The notes: a model not told the origin generated them from the sequence alone. DNA of 64,000 nucleotides from Variovorax paradoxus (GCF_030811855.1 NZ_JAUSRN010000001.1:806001-870000), one strand, 5' to 3'; numbered from the stretch's first letter, positions 17,652-28,400 are shown. Made by a program: numbers and translations.

Positions 17652-18842
17652 TCACTTGGTCTTGCGGGTGCCGATGTCCTGGTCCCAGCGGCGGAATGCA
17701 TCGACCATGGCCTTGGTCTCGAGCGGCACGGCATGAGGGAACTGGGCCAGCCACTTGTCGTAGTCAGACCGTCCGAACTCCTTGATCACGTCCTGGCTGT
17801 CCTTGGGTGCCAGCGACAGCGGCACGTCCTTGACCGCCGGGCCCGGATAGAAGTAGCCCTTGTCATAGGTCATCGCCTGCTGCTGCGGCTTGAGCAGGAA
17901 GGCCATCAGGTCGAGAACCACCGCTTGCTTCTCCGGCGGGACGCCCTTGGGAATCACGATGTAGTGCGCATCGTTGACCCACGTCATGCCCTTGAAGGGC
18001 AGCACCTGAAAGTTCTTCGGCACGATGCCCAGCGCCCTGGGGTTGATGTCCCAACCCGTCACCGTCAGCGTCATGTCGCGCGAGCCTTCACCCAGTTCCT
18101 TCATCACGGCTGCGGTTCCCGTCGGGTAGTACTCGATGCAGGTGTCGAGGTCCTTCAGGTAGGCCCAGGTCTTGTCCCAACCGTTGATCGGGTCGGCAGG
18201 GTTCTTGTCTCCCAGCAGATAGGGCAGCCCCATCAAGAAGGTGCGCCCCGGACCGGAGTTGGCGGGCCGTGCATAGATCAGCTTGTTGGGATTGGCCTTG
18301 CACCAGGCCAGCAGTTCCTGAGGCGTCGTCGGCGGCGTGTTGACCTTGTCGGGGTTGAACTCGACCAGCGGGCCGGCAGGCATGAAGACGATGGCCAGGC
18401 CGTGGTCCTTCGCCAGAGCTTGCATCTTGTAGGCGTTGGGAAGGTAGTTCTCCTGCAGCTTGGGGAACTTGGCCGCGTAGTCGGGGAACAACTTGACCCA
18501 CAGGTTCATCTCGAGGCCGGCGGCGAGCGCATCGGTGCCGACAATGATCATGTCGATGTCACTGCGGCCCGCGTTCTGCATCGCCTTGATCTTGGCCGGG
18601 ATCTCGGGGGCGGGGGCCTTGGTGAAAGTGAACTTGGAGACCAGCTTGGGGTTCTGCGCCTGGTAGGCCTCAAACGCCCCCTGCGTCAATGCCAGGTTGC
18701 CGGCGGCGTCGATCACGTTGATCACCACCGGCGACTTTGGCAGTTCCTGCGCCTGGACCAGGCCGATGCCGGCACAGCTCGCCGCCCCGAGAACGGCCGC
18801 AATGATGGCGTGGCGATACCGCGAGAGGGAAACTTGGCGCAT
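17652..18842 (-). CDS. extracellular solute-binding protein of the ABC importer
   Basis: A 396-residue periplasmic binding protein (family 1/PotD-like). The basic start and hydrophobic segment (about residues 10-32, ending VQAQ) form a signal peptide. Ligand-binding-lobe features such as DIDMIIVGTDALAAGLE and TWVNDAHYIVIPKGV fit the class that serves PotABC-type permeases. It is the first gene of the operon and the one whose message precedes the strong stem-loop. The ligand is probably a sugar or sugar acid handled by the downstream dehydratase, epimerase and aldolase; this is inferred from context only. Confidence 0.9.
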   Translation of the reverse strand: MRQVSLSRYRHAIIAAVLGAASCAGIGLVQAQELPKSPVVINVIDAAGNLALTQGAFEAYQAQNPKLVSKFTFTKAPAPEIPAKIKAMQNAGRSDIDMIIVGTDALAAGLEMNLWVKLFPDYAAKFPKLQENYLPNAYKMQALAKDHGLAIVFMPAGPLVEFNPDKVNTPPTTPQELLAWCKANPNKLIYARPANSGPGRTFLMGLPYLLGDKNPADPINGWDKTWAYLKDLDTCIEYYPTGTAAVMKELGEGSRDMTLTVTGWDINPRALGIVPKNFQVLPFKGMTWVNDAHYIVIPKGVPPEKQAVVLDLMAFLLKPQQQAMTYDKGYFYPGPAVKDVPLSLAPKDSQDVIKEFGRSDYDKWLAQFPHAVPLETKAMVDAFRRWDQDIGTRKTK

Positions 18843-18880
18843 TCGGAATCTCCTAAGGGATGGGCTTGGCAGGCGGAATC

Positions 18881-18904
18881 TTGTAAGACAACTTCCGAGT
18901 TGTC
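18881..18904. promoter_or_regulatory. probable GntR (FadR-type) operator near the operon start
   Basis: Two overlapping dyads: TTGTAAGACAA (18881-18891), and a perfect GACAACT-4 bp-AGTTGTC inverted repeat (18887-18904). The first has the same TTGT-N2-GACAA form as a site in front of the divergent GntR gene. It lies 39 bp upstream of the binding-protein start, so binding would block transcription of the sugar operon. Confidence 0.55.
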
Positions 18905-19011
18905 ATCCGGGTTTTCGCTGAGCCGGCGAACACACTTCCACCTCTGGAAGAGCAAGGGCGCTGCGGGAGAGCCACTCGCTGCTCTCGTCAAGTTCGGAAG
19001 ATTTGCTATAG

Positions 19012-19022
19012 TTGTCTGACAA
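19012..19022. promoter_or_regulatory. probable GntR operator in front of the regulator gene
   Basis: TTGTCTGACAA is a perfect 5-1-5 palindrome, 22 bp upstream of the regulator's ATG, and repeats the TTGT-N2-GACAA form found at 18881. The paired sites suggest that the regulator controls both itself and the divergent operon. Confidence 0.55.
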
Positions 19023-19043
19023 ATATTCCCGGGTATCGATTCG

Positions 19044-19757
19044 ATGGCGGAACACTTGCTAGACGTCAATGGCGGCACACTGCCCGACCAGATCTACGCC
19101 CGGATGGTCGAAGCCATCCTGCGCGGGGACTACGTCGACTCGAAAAAGCTGCCGACGGAAACCGAACTGGCCTCGCAATTCGGGGTCTCGCGGCCGACCG
19201 TCCGGGAGGCACTGTCGAGGCTGCGATCGGACGGGATCATCGAGTCCCGCCGCGGCTCCGGCAGCCAGGTCGTGCGCGCCCCCGGTACACCGGCATCGAG
19301 CATGCCCCCCATCAGGAACTATTCGGACATCGAGCGGTATTACGCCTACCGCACAGTTGTTGAATCGGGGGCGGCGGCCGCTGCAGCGGAGTTCCGCACT
19401 GCCGACGACCTGACGACGATCAGAGCCTGCCTGGAAGCGCAGACCCTTGCCATGGAGGGTGGAAACAAAGGCATCGAAGACGACGTCCGCTTCCACAGGG
19501 CGATCGCGAGGGCCTCGCACAACCAGTTCTTCGTGGCCGCCGTCGAAACGAGTGTCGCGCCCATCAGGCAATTCATGGAACTAGCGCGCAGCGTGCGATC
19601 GAAGATGACTGTCGAGCGTGTCCGGCTGGTCCAGATGGAGCACCAGCAGATCCTCGACTCCATCGAGAAACGATCCCCGGCCGACGCCGCCGAGGCAACA
19701 CGGCTCCATATCCTCAACGCCAAACGACGGATCTTCGACGCAGCGAAATTGCGGTAG
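19044..19757 (+). CDS. GntR-family (FadR subfamily) transcriptional regulator
   Basis: A 237-residue regulator. The N-terminal winged helix (residues 10-75) contains LPTETELASQFGVSRPTVRE and the wing GIIESRRGSGSQV; the C-terminal FCD helical domain has the metal/ligand-binding histidines in DVRFHRAIARASHN, MEHQQIL and the late RLHI. FadR-type regulators answer to small carboxylates, so a sugar-acid intermediate of the divergent operon is the likely effector. No good ribosome site is seen before the ATG at 19044. About 260 bp to the next gene hold nothing I can identify. Confidence 0.9.
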   Translation: MAEHLLDVNGGTLPDQIYARMVEAILRGDYVDSKKLPTETELASQFGVSRPTVREALSRLRSDGIIESRRGSGSQVVRAPGTPASSMPPIRNYSDIERYYAYRTVVESGAAAAAAEFRTADDLTTIRACLEAQTLAMEGGNKGIEDDVRFHRAIARASHNQFFVAAVETSVAPIRQFMELARSVRSKMTVERVRLVQMEHQQILDSIEKRSPADAAEATRLHILNAKRRIFDAAKLR

Positions 19758-20019
19758 AGCGCGACGGCCTGGCCGCCCACAAGGTTTGCTCCATCCCTAC
19801 CCGCGCGGCAGCTATTCAGCGGAAGCTGACTTTCGTTGCCTGTATCAGTCGATCCGTTGCTGGATGGAAAGCATGGCCACGCTTCACTTGTGGCGCTGGC
19901 GAATAGTCTTGGGTGTAATCGCGATCATCTTCGCGATGCCAAAGAACTTGCCATGGGTGACGCTCCCGTAGCTGGATTCGACGGCGAAGCCGACGTTCGA
20001 GGTCGACGCTCGAATGCAT

Positions 20020-20946
20020 TCACCGCGCTCTTGCTTGGTCATTCAGCGGCCGGCAAACCTCCAGAACCACCCCACGCAGCCACCGATGCGCAGGATCCCG
20101 ATCAAGGCGCGGATGCCACATCTGCGACACGGTGATCTGCTCCGTAGGCAGCGGCAAAGGGAACGAGCGCAGCGTGCCCCGCGCCCTCAGGTGTTCAAAG
20201 TACGAGGACGGTATCAATGCAATTAACTCGGTCGCGGCCGCTATCGACAAGGCGGTGCTGAAGCTGGGCACCACGACTGCGTTATTGCGCACCAGGCCCA
20301 TCGCTGCGAGCGCGTCGTCCACCGGTCCCACAGTCCGGCCATGGCGTGAAGTGACCACGTGGTCGCAGGCAGCGTAGCGCTCGGCAGTGATCTCGGGCTC
20401 GGCGAGCAGGGGATGGCCCTGGCGCACTACCGCGATGAATCGGTCGCGATAGAGCGCCTGAACGCGTACCTCCGGGCCCGACTCACCGAGAACGCCGACA
20501 TCCAGATCGAGCAATCCCTCGCGCAGTGGGCGAACGTCCTTGTCGGGCTTGGGCGCGAAGCGCAGGCGAACGCCCGGCGCTTCGTGCGCGGCGCGAGTCA
20601 CCAGTTGATGCGCGAAGGCTTCGATGAAGCCGTCGTTGGCTCGTATGGTGAACAAGTGCTGGAGCGTGCGGGGGTCCATGCTCGTGCCGGCGGGCTGAAG
20701 CACCGCGCGCGACTCCTGCACCAGCTCCCTGACGCGGTCGCGCAGTGCGAGCGCATGCGGCGTGAGCACCATGGCGCGACCCGCGCGCACGAGGAGCTGG
20801 TCCCCGGTTGATTCCCGCAACCGCGCGAGCGCCCGGCTCATCGCCGACTCGCTCAGGCCCAGGCGCTCGGCAGCTTTCGCGACGCTGCCCTCGGAAAGAA
20901 GTGCGTTCAACGCAAACAGCAGGTTCAGGTCGGCATCTGTTGGCAT
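20020..20946 (-). CDS. LysR-family transcriptional regulator
   Basis: A 308-residue LysR protein of the NodD/PcpR-like group. The winged helix is at residues 8-65 (KAAERLGLSESAMSRALARLRE, shortened here as residues 23-44) followed by the effector-binding lobes. It is divergent from the MFS exporter gene, with 140-215 bp between them depending on the exporter start, and is its likely regulator. Confidence 0.9.
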   Translation of the reverse strand: MPTDADLNLLFALNALLSEGSVAKAAERLGLSESAMSRALARLRESTGDQLLVRAGRAMVLTPHALALRDRVRELVQESRAVLQPAGTSMDPRTLQHLFTIRANDGFIEAFAHQLVTRAAHEAPGVRLRFAPKPDKDVRPLREGLLDLDVGVLGESGPEVRVQALYRDRFIAVVRQGHPLLAEPEITAERYAACDHVVTSRHGRTVGPVDDALAAMGLVRNNAVVVPSFSTALSIAAATELIALIPSSYFEHLRARGTLRSFPLPLPTEQITVSQMWHPRLDRDPAHRWLRGVVLEVCRPLNDQARAR

Positions 20947-21161
20947 GCCCGAAACCTAGCACGCCTGCGAGGATTTCGGCAGGCGCCGCGTGCAGGGACA
21001 AGTTGAGCGCCGCGCGCTGTGCAAGCCGTGCGCGCAGTCCTAAGCTGGCTTGGCGCGATAGAGCGTGCCTCTTCCAGTCGTCAATCATGTTGCCATCTAC
21101 GCTTCGACCGAACTCTTCTTCCACCATTGCCCGCACCGCCGAAACCCATGAGGTGAATGAC

Positions 21162-22529
21162 GTGAACGCAGTGCATGACGCCGATGGTCTGCCTCTACCG
21201 CGGCGCTACGCAGCCGTCGCCGCGATCCTGGGCGCGGGCGTGCTGGTGGTGCTCGATGGCGCAATCGCCAACATCGCGCTGCCAGGCATTGCCCAGCAAT
21301 TGCAGGCGACACCCGCCGATGCCGTCTGGATCATCACCGCCTACCAATTGGCCGTGGTCATGTTCCTGTTGCCCGCTTCTGCTGTCGGGGAGAGGTTCGG
21401 GTATCGGCGGGTCTTCGCTGGCGGCATCGCGCTGTTCACCGCGGCGTCGGTGTTGTGCGCGTTGGCCCCGTCGCTGCCATGGCTCGTGGCCGCGAGGTGC
21501 CTTCAGGGCCTGGGCAGTGCGGCCGTGATGCCCCTTGGACTGGCGTTGTTGCGCTTCACTTATCCGCGTCGACTGCTGGCGCGCTCGATCGCCTGGAATG
21601 CGCTCGCCATCGCGGCCGCTTCAGCGTCGGGCCCCACCCTTGGCGCTTTCATACTCTCTGCGGCAAGTTGGCCATGGCTCTTTGCGGTGAATCTACCGAT
21701 CGGCCTCCTCGTGCTCGCCGCCTGCGCAGGGTTGCCGAGCCCGGCGTGCTCGGTGCACCGCATCGACGTCTGGAGCATCGCGCTCAACGCGGTCATGTTC
21801 GCCTCTTTTGTACTGGGGAGTGACCGACTGGTGGTGCATCCGTTGCACGGCGGCGCGTTGCTCGCGTTGTCGGCCGTTTGCATGGTCTTGCTGGTGCGGC
21901 GTGAGATGCCAAAGGCGGCGCCGTTGATCCCGCTCGACCTGCTGCGCGTGCATTCCTTTCGGGTCTCGATCGTTGCCTCCGTGTGCTGCTTCACCGGCCA
22001 GATGGCCGGCCTTGTGGCTCTGCCGTTTTACATCCAGCACGAACTCGGCCAGAGCGCCGTGACTGCCGGGCTCTTGATGACCCCCTGGCCTTTGGCGGTG
22101 ATGCTGGCTGCACCGCTGTCGGCACGCCTGGCCCAGCGCTTGCCGAGCGCCTGGCTGTGCGCGGCCGGAAGTGCGTGCTTCGCGAGCGGTCTGGCCCTGT
22201 GTGCCCTGTGGCCGCTGCACGGCAACCCGGCTTTACCGATCGCTGTGTTCACGAGCCTCGCCGGCCTGGGCTTCGGCTTCTTTCAGACGCCGAACAACCA
22301 GAACATGCTGCTCTCGGCACCCAAGGAACGCAGCGGTGCGGCCGGTGGCGCGCAAGGCACCGCCCGACTCACGGGGTTGACGCTCGGCAGCCTGTTGATG
22401 AGTTTGATGTTCGGGCTGCTGCCGTCCCACAGCGCAGTGCACTGGGGCCTGGCGATGGCGGCTTTGGCCGCGTTGGCCGGGAGTGTGGCGAGCTTGCTCA
22501 GAAGCCCCGCAAGGGCTCGCGCCGCGTGA
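21162..22529 (+). CDS. MFS drug:proton antiporter (DHA2/EmrB-like)
   Basis: A multi-span major facilitator of about 455 residues. Near the N-terminus LDGAIANIALPGIAQQL is the first-helix motif of the 14-span DHA2 drug exporters, and GERFGYRR is the loop 2-3 motif A. It would export toxic compounds across the inner membrane using the proton gradient. I chose GTG 21162 because AGGTGA lies 5 bp ahead and it leaves a 15-residue tail before the first helix; ATG 21087 adds 25 polar residues and has no ribosome site. No adaptor or outer-membrane partner is next to it. Confidence 0.85.
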   Translation: MNAVHDADGLPLPRRYAAVAAILGAGVLVVLDGAIANIALPGIAQQLQATPADAVWIITAYQLAVVMFLLPASAVGERFGYRRVFAGGIALFTAASVLCALAPSLPWLVAARCLQGLGSAAVMPLGLALLRFTYPRRLLARSIAWNALAIAAASASGPTLGAFILSAASWPWLFAVNLPIGLLVLAACAGLPSPACSVHRIDVWSIALNAVMFASFVLGSDRLVVHPLHGGALLALSAVCMVLLVRREMPKAAPLIPLDLLRVHSFRVSIVASVCCFTGQMAGLVALPFYIQHELGQSAVTAGLLMTPWPLAVMLAAPLSARLAQRLPSAWLCAAGSACFASGLALCALWPLHGNPALPIAVFTSLAGLGFGFFQTPNNQNMLLSAPKERSGAAGGAQGTARLTGLTLGSLLMSLMFGLLPSHSAVHWGLAMAALAALAGSVASLLRSPARARAA

Positions 22530-22734
22530 TCGGTATCGGGAAGCGAGTGCGCTCTTTTCGGGCCCCACCATTGCTGGTGCAACCGACCGAAGCGGCTGTG
22601 CGTTTCGCTCCAGAGCTGTCGTTGATAGAACATAGCCGGGGAGTGCAAGTGCGGACTACGAGGCACGGCCGAGCAGCCTCCGTGTCCGCTCGGAACGCCC
22701 CATACCAAGTCATCTCCGTTCCGGTCGCAGCAGA

Positions 22735-24360
22735 TCAGCGTTCGCCGCGATCGAGCACCCAGGGCATCTTTTCCCACAGCGCACACTTGTGGAGCTCTGC
22801 AAACTGTGAGACAGGCGAGGCTTGGCTCCGTCCGCCCGGCCGCAGCGACATCAACGATCCGTCCGCGATCAGTCGAGGCCAAGCCGCCTGGCCGGGAACC
22901 TCCGGGTTGAAGTTCTTGGCGAAAGCGGCCCAGTAGCGGGTCATCTCCTTCGACAATTGCCACTGCGCTTCGCTAAACCGTGAGGAGGACTGCGCCATGT
23001 GAGGCGAATCGGGCCATGTGAACGGGGTGTCGAGACCATGTGACGCGCGAAACTCGTAGCCGGGCGGCGTCGAGGGCGCCGGTGGGTTTGGATCCTCGAA
23101 TTGATAATAGTAGGTGGGCGTTTGCCGCGCGAGATACCTCGCCAGCGCCAGGTTGGTACAACCACCGAGACCGCGCATTCCGCTGTCGGTAATGAAGTCG
23201 CCGATGACGTAGGGCAGCGCGTACTGCCCCGAGAATTTGTCCGCAGGATAGGCCGCCAGCAGCGCTGGAGCACGGTCAGCCCCGACGAGCCGGGTGACCC
23301 AGGCCGCGTACGCCTGGGACGTGAAGTTGGCGAAAGCCGTGCCGGAACCACGCCCTTCTTCGCGCATGCTGCCCATCAATACAGGCACCGCCCTCCATTC
23401 ACCTGCCGCGATCGCTTCGATCGCAGGCTTGCGGTGAAATCCTTTGGGGTCAACGTGTGGATTCCAGGCGCCTCCGGCAGTCACCAACTCGCCGGCGCTC
23501 TTGGAGCGCAAGCAGGCCAGGACATTCCCCGAGTTTGCGCATCCAAGCTTGGCTGCAAAGGCGGCCGCGCGCGCCTCCGATTGCGCGACCGTGTCGACGT
23601 CCCGCAAGCAATCATCACTGGAAATAATCGCAGCATGAAGAAGCCCAGCTGTACCAGGGTTGACAAGGAGCGCGCAAACATTGGTTGCTCCCGACGAGGT
23701 TCCTCCCAACGTCACCTTGTTTGGGTTGCCGCCGAATGCACCGACGTTGCGTTGAACCCATTCGAGCGCTGCTTTGATGTCGAGCAACGCATAGTTTCCC
23801 GCCAGGCGATCCTTGGCCTGCTCGGCGAGCGCGGGATGATTCAAGAAGCCGAGTGATCCGAGGCGGTGATTGATGGCAATAACCAAGATCCCGTTTTCCG
23901 CCGCCATGCGAGCGCCGTCGATCTGGATTGCGCCGCCGACCGTATTGGCCCCGCCATGAACATACACAAGCACTGGGAGCGATGCGCCCGAAGCAGTACC
24001 TGCGGGACGATAGAGGTTGAGATAAAGGCAGTCCTCGTTCTCTGTTCGACCGATGACCGGGGAACCACCCGTCTGCGGGCAACTAGGTCCCGCGACCGTC
24101 CCGTCTCGTACCCCCTGCCAGGAAGCGGCTTTCTCCGGGGGCGCCCAACGCAGGCTCCCCATTGGCGGCGCCGCGAAAGGCAGTCCGAGGAACACCTCTG
24201 CGTTCCCTTTCGCAAGGCCTTTGACGTTGCCGTTCTCGGTCGTTACGGTCGAGCGGACTGCGTCGACCATCACCCCGGGCTTGTACGCGCAGCCAACCTG
24301 TGCAAGGGCCGCGGCGCTGATGGCAATCCAAAAGGCTAGCGAGAATGAACGACGGGTCAT
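22735..24360 (-). CDS. secreted type-B carboxylesterase
   Basis: A 541-residue carboxylesterase of the cholinesterase-like family. A signal peptide (about residues 1-23, VGCAY at its end, possibly a lipoprotein site AQVGC) directs export. The oxyanion segment is YVHGGANTVG, the nucleophile is in GGTSSGATN (the usual GESAGG is altered), and the His is in ASHGLDTPFTW. It should hydrolyse short ester bonds outside the cytoplasm. The ATG at 24360 has a strong AGGAG site. It stands alone between the convergent MFS gene and the SDR gene's 3' end (24573). Confidence 0.87.
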   Translation of the reverse strand: MTRRSFSLAFWIAISAAALAQVGCAYKPGVMVDAVRSTVTTENGNVKGLAKGNAEVFLGLPFAAPPMGSLRWAPPEKAASWQGVRDGTVAGPSCPQTGGSPVIGRTENEDCLYLNLYRPAGTASGASLPVLVYVHGGANTVGGAIQIDGARMAAENGILVIAINHRLGSLGFLNHPALAEQAKDRLAGNYALLDIKAALEWVQRNVGAFGGNPNKVTLGGTSSGATNVCALLVNPGTAGLLHAAIISSDDCLRDVDTVAQSEARAAAFAAKLGCANSGNVLACLRSKSAGELVTAGGAWNPHVDPKGFHRKPAIEAIAAGEWRAVPVLMGSMREEGRGSGTAFANFTSQAYAAWVTRLVGADRAPALLAAYPADKFSGQYALPYVIGDFITDSGMRGLGGCTNLALARYLARQTPTYYYQFEDPNPPAPSTPPGYEFRASHGLDTPFTWPDSPHMAQSSSRFSEAQWQLSKEMTRYWAAFAKNFNPEVPGQAAWPRLIADGSLMSLRPGGRSQASPVSQFAELHKCALWEKMPWVLDRGER

Positions 24361-24572
24361 GGGAACTCCTGGTCCGTGAATTAGCGGCCGCCACTTCCAT
24401 CCATCTCGTGGCAGCGGCGTTCTATTGGCGCCGGAAAGGCAGGAAATCTTCAAGGAGACAAACCCCGAAGAATTCCGACTTAAGTGAAACAACGGCGCAG
24501 CGATTGATCAGTGCGTAGATGGTTGATTCCAAAGATGCAGGGCTCATTCCTTCTGGTCGTCAACACCTGAGT

Positions 24573-25376
24573 TCAGGCAAGGCCGAGTGCCTTGCGCAAG
24601 CTGGCATCGACCGGGCCGGCCGGCATGAAGCGGCGCAGCTTGCTCAGGAGCGATGCCTGCCCAGCCGGCGTTCGGCGCATGCGCCAGGTGCCGAGGGCGG
24701 CGTCGACGATCGTGTCGGCCACGCCATCGGGTCCGGGCGCGCCGTTGATGCTGTGCGCCACAGCGCGTGCCGCGATGGCACGCTCGCGATCGTAGTCGGC
24801 GATTGTCGAGCTTGCCTGGGGCGAATTGGCATCCAGATTGGTTCGGGTATAGGCCGGTTCTACCAGCGTCACGCGAATGCCGAACTGGCGCACCTCATGG
24901 TCGAGGGTTTCGGACAGTCCTTCCACCGCATGCTTGGAAGCCGAATAGAGCCCCATGTACGGCGCCGGCAGAAAGCCCAGCACCGAACTGATGTTGACGA
25001 TTCTTCCGCGGCGTTGCGCTCGCATGTGCGGGAGCACTGCATGGGTCGTGCGCAGCACGCCGAACACGTTGATGTCGAACAGCGACGCAGCCTCCGAAAC
25101 CGATGTTTCCTCCACCGCGCCGAGCGTGCTCATGCCCGCGTTGTTGACGAGCACGCTGATGCGGCCGGCCTGGTCGATGATGTACTTGATGGCGCGTTCA
25201 ACGGAAGCGTCTTCGCGAACGTCCATCTCGACGAGCTCGATGCCCGGCAACGGTGGCGTCTTGTCGATGCTGCGCACGGTGCCGAAAACGCGGCAGCCGA
25301 GCTTGGCAAATTTCTCAGCGGCGGCACGGCCGATGCCCGACGACACACCGGTGATGACGACAACTGTATCCAGCAT
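24573..25376 (-). CDS. short-chain dehydrogenase/reductase
   Basis: A 267-residue classical SDR. The NAD(P)-binding motif is TGVSSGIG near the N-terminus, then NNAG near residue 85, the catalytic Ser in NISSVLG, and YSASK as the Tyr/Lys pair. The ATG at 25376 follows an AAGGAA ribosome site. It lies 62 bp after the RND pump gene on the same strand and is probably the last gene of that transcript. Its substrate is unknown. Confidence 0.9.
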   Translation of the reverse strand: MLDTVVVITGVSSGIGRAAAEKFAKLGCRVFGTVRSIDKTPPLPGIELVEMDVREDASVERAIKYIIDQAGRISVLVNNAGMSTLGAVEETSVSEAASLFDINVFGVLRTTHAVLPHMRAQRRGRIVNISSVLGFLPAPYMGLYSASKHAVEGLSETLDHEVRQFGIRVTLVEPAYTRTNLDANSPQASSTIADYDRERAIAARAVAHSINGAPGPDGVADTIVDAALGTWRMRRTPAGQASLLSKLRRFMPAGPVDASLRKALGLA

Positions 25377-25438
25377 GGCAATTCCTTTTTCGATACTCAC
25401 GGACAGCAGGGAGAGCGGACTCACGACACGGACCCTGG

Positions 25439-28400
25439 TCATGCCGGCTGCGCGACCAAAGGCACGTGGCCGCTGGCGGGCCTGATCCGGAACCAGATGG
25501 CATACACGGCTGGCAAAAACACCAGCGTCAATACCGTCCCGGCAAAGGTCCCGCCGATCAGCGTGTAAGCGAGCGTTCCCCAGAACACCGAATGCGTCAG
25601 CGGAATGAAGGCCAGGATCGCGGCCATGGCCGTCAGGATCACCGGCCGGGCACGCTGCACGGTGGCCTCGACCACCGCTCGGAACGGGTCGAGCCCCGCC
25701 TGTTCGTTGTGGTGGATCTGCCCGATCAATATCAGCGTGTTGCGCATCAGGATGCCCGACAGCGCGATCAGGCCGACCAGCGCATTGATGCCGAAAGGCT
25801 GCTGAAACAGGATGAGGGTCGGCACCACGCCGATCAGCCCCAGCGGACTGGTCAGGAAGACCATGACCATCGCCGAGATCGAACGCACCTGCAGGATGAT
25901 GATCAGCAAGGTGATGGCCAGCATGATCGGAAAGAGCGGCAACATCGCAGCCGTCGCCTTGCCCGACTCCTCGATGGAACCGGCTTCCTCGATGCGATAG
26001 CCGCCCGGCAGTTTGTCGATGAGCGGCTGCAGCTGCGCCGTCACGGCCGCCGACACGTCCGGCGGCTGCAAGCCTTCGGCGATGTCGCCGCGCACGGTGA
26101 TCGTCGGCACCCGGTCGCGCCGGCGCATGATCGGTTCTTCCATCCGCACGTCCACCTGGCCCACCTGCGACAGCGGAATGCGCTGCCCGTTGGCGCCAGC
26201 CAGCGTGAAGTCGCCGATGCGGGCCGGGTCGAGCCGGATGCCGCCGGCCGAACGTGCGACGACCTGCACAGTGCGGATGTCCTCGCGCACGGCGGTCACT
26301 GGCGCGCCGCTGAGCAAAAACTGCAATTGTTGCGCCACGGCGCTGGAGCTCAGCCCCACGGCCTGCAGCCGGTCCTGCTGCAAGGTGAAGTGCAGCGTGG
26401 GCGTGCGCGCGCCCCAGTCGGTGTTGACCGTGCGCATCATCGGACTGGCATCCATCACCTGCTGCACGTCGGCCGCAATCTTGCGCAGCTTGTCGGGATC
26501 GGGGCCGGTGACACGGTAGGCCACCGGGAACGGCGAGTACGGGCCGAACACCAGCTGGGTGACGCGCAAGCGCGCCTCGGGCGCGAGGCCATCGGCAATG
26601 GCCTGCCGCAGGCGATGCTTCAACGCTTCGCGTTCGTCCTGGTTCTCGGTGCGCACCACGATCTTGGCAAACGACGGATCGGGCAGCTCCGGACCCATCG
26701 AGAAATAGAAGCGCGGCGCGCCCTGACCCACATAGGCGGTGACGATCCGGGCTTCGGCCTGCTTGGCCAGCCAGTCCTCCACCTTGGACGTGGCGGCGCT
26801 GGTCTGGATGATCGACGTGCCATAGGGCATCTGCACCTCGATCAGCACTTCAGGGCGGTCGGAGATCGGGAAGAACTGCTTCTTGACCACCGCCATCCCG
26901 AGCACGGCCAAGACGAAGAGGCCGATGACCGAGCCGGCGACCGGCCACTTGCGCGCGATGACGCGCGCCAGCAGCTGGCGAAAGCGGTTGTAGCGCGGCG
27001 TGTCGTAGATCGCTTCGTGGCCGCCCTCGACCTTCTTGAAGTCGGGTAGCAGCTTGACGCCAAGGTAGGGCGTGAAGATCACCGCGACCACCCAGGACGC
27101 GATGAGCGCGATGCCGACGATCCAGAACATGTTGCTGGTGTACTCGCCCGCCGTGGACCTGGCAAAGCCGTTGGGCATGAAGCCCACGGCAGTGACCAGT
27201 GTGCCCGAGAGCATCGGCGCCGCGGTATGGCTCCAGGCATAGGCGGAGGCTGCGACGCGGCCGTAGCCCTCCTCCATCTTCACCACCATCATCTCGATGG
27301 CGATGATGGCATCGTCCACCAGGAGGCCCAGCGCGAGGATCAGCGATCCCAGCGTGATGCGGTCGAAGTTCTTGCCGCTTGCGAGCATCACCACGAAGAC
27401 CACTGCCAGCGTCAGCGGCACGGCCGCGGCCACCACGAGGCCCACGCGCCAGCCCATGCTCACGAAGCTCACCAGCATCACGACCAAGAGCGCGACGAAG
27501 AACTTGACCATGAACTCGTCGACCGCTGCGCTGATGTTGACGGCCTGGTCCGTGACTTTGTCCAGGCTCATGCCCAGTGGCTGCTCGGCGTTGATGGCGC
27601 GGACCTCGCTGTCCAGCGACTTGCCCAGATCGAGCCCATTCCAGCCGTCGCGCATGACCACGCCCAGCAGCAGCGCCGGCTCACCGCCATTGCGGATCAT
27701 CACGGTCGCCGGGTCTTCATAGCCGCGCTTGACGGTGGCGACATCCGACAGCTTGAGCGTGCGGCCCCGGACCACCACCGGCGTGTCGCGGATCTTCTGC
27801 AGCTCGTCGAAGGCGCCGTCCAGGCGAATGAACACTTCCGGCCCCTTGGTCTCCACGGAGCCGGCCGGCGTCAAGACGTTCTGGCTATTGAGCGCGGCGA
27901 ACACGTCCTGCGGCGAGACGCCCAGCGTGGCCAGCCGCTCGTGCGAGAACTCGACGTAGATGCGCTCCGACTGCTCGCCGACGATGTTGACCTTCTTCAC
28001 GCCCGACACGTGCAGCAGCCGCTGGCGCAGCGTCTCCGCGTCGCGCACCAGGAGGCGCTGCGGTTCACCCTTGGCCTTGAGCGCGTACAGCGCGAAGGTC
28101 ACGTCGGAATACTCGTCGTTGAGAAACGGTCCGATCACGCCTTGGGGCAGGTTGCGCGCCTCGTCCCCGACCTTCTTGCGCGCCTGGTAGAACTCCGCCT
28201 CCACCTCCGAAGGGGGCGTGCTGTCCAGCAAGGTCAGCATGGTGAAGGCAAGGCCCGGTCGGGTGTAGGTCTCCGTGCGTTCGTACCAGCGCAGTTCCTG
28301 CATGCGCTTTTCGATTTTTTCGGCGACCTGGTCCTGCATTTCCTGCGCGGTGGCGCCGGGCCATGCGGTGATGATCGTCATCACCTTGATCGTGAATGCG

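Noticed and set aside
19758..20019. Possible transposase remnant between the GntR and LysR genes
   Set aside because: Short frames on both strands show no DDE or other recombinase motif and there are no terminal repeats.
25466..27049. A 527-codon forward frame opposite the RND pump gene, and a 518-codon one at 27227-28783
   Set aside because: Both are His/Gln/Asp/Arg-rich shadows; the reverse frame is a complete RND transporter with its membrane spans.
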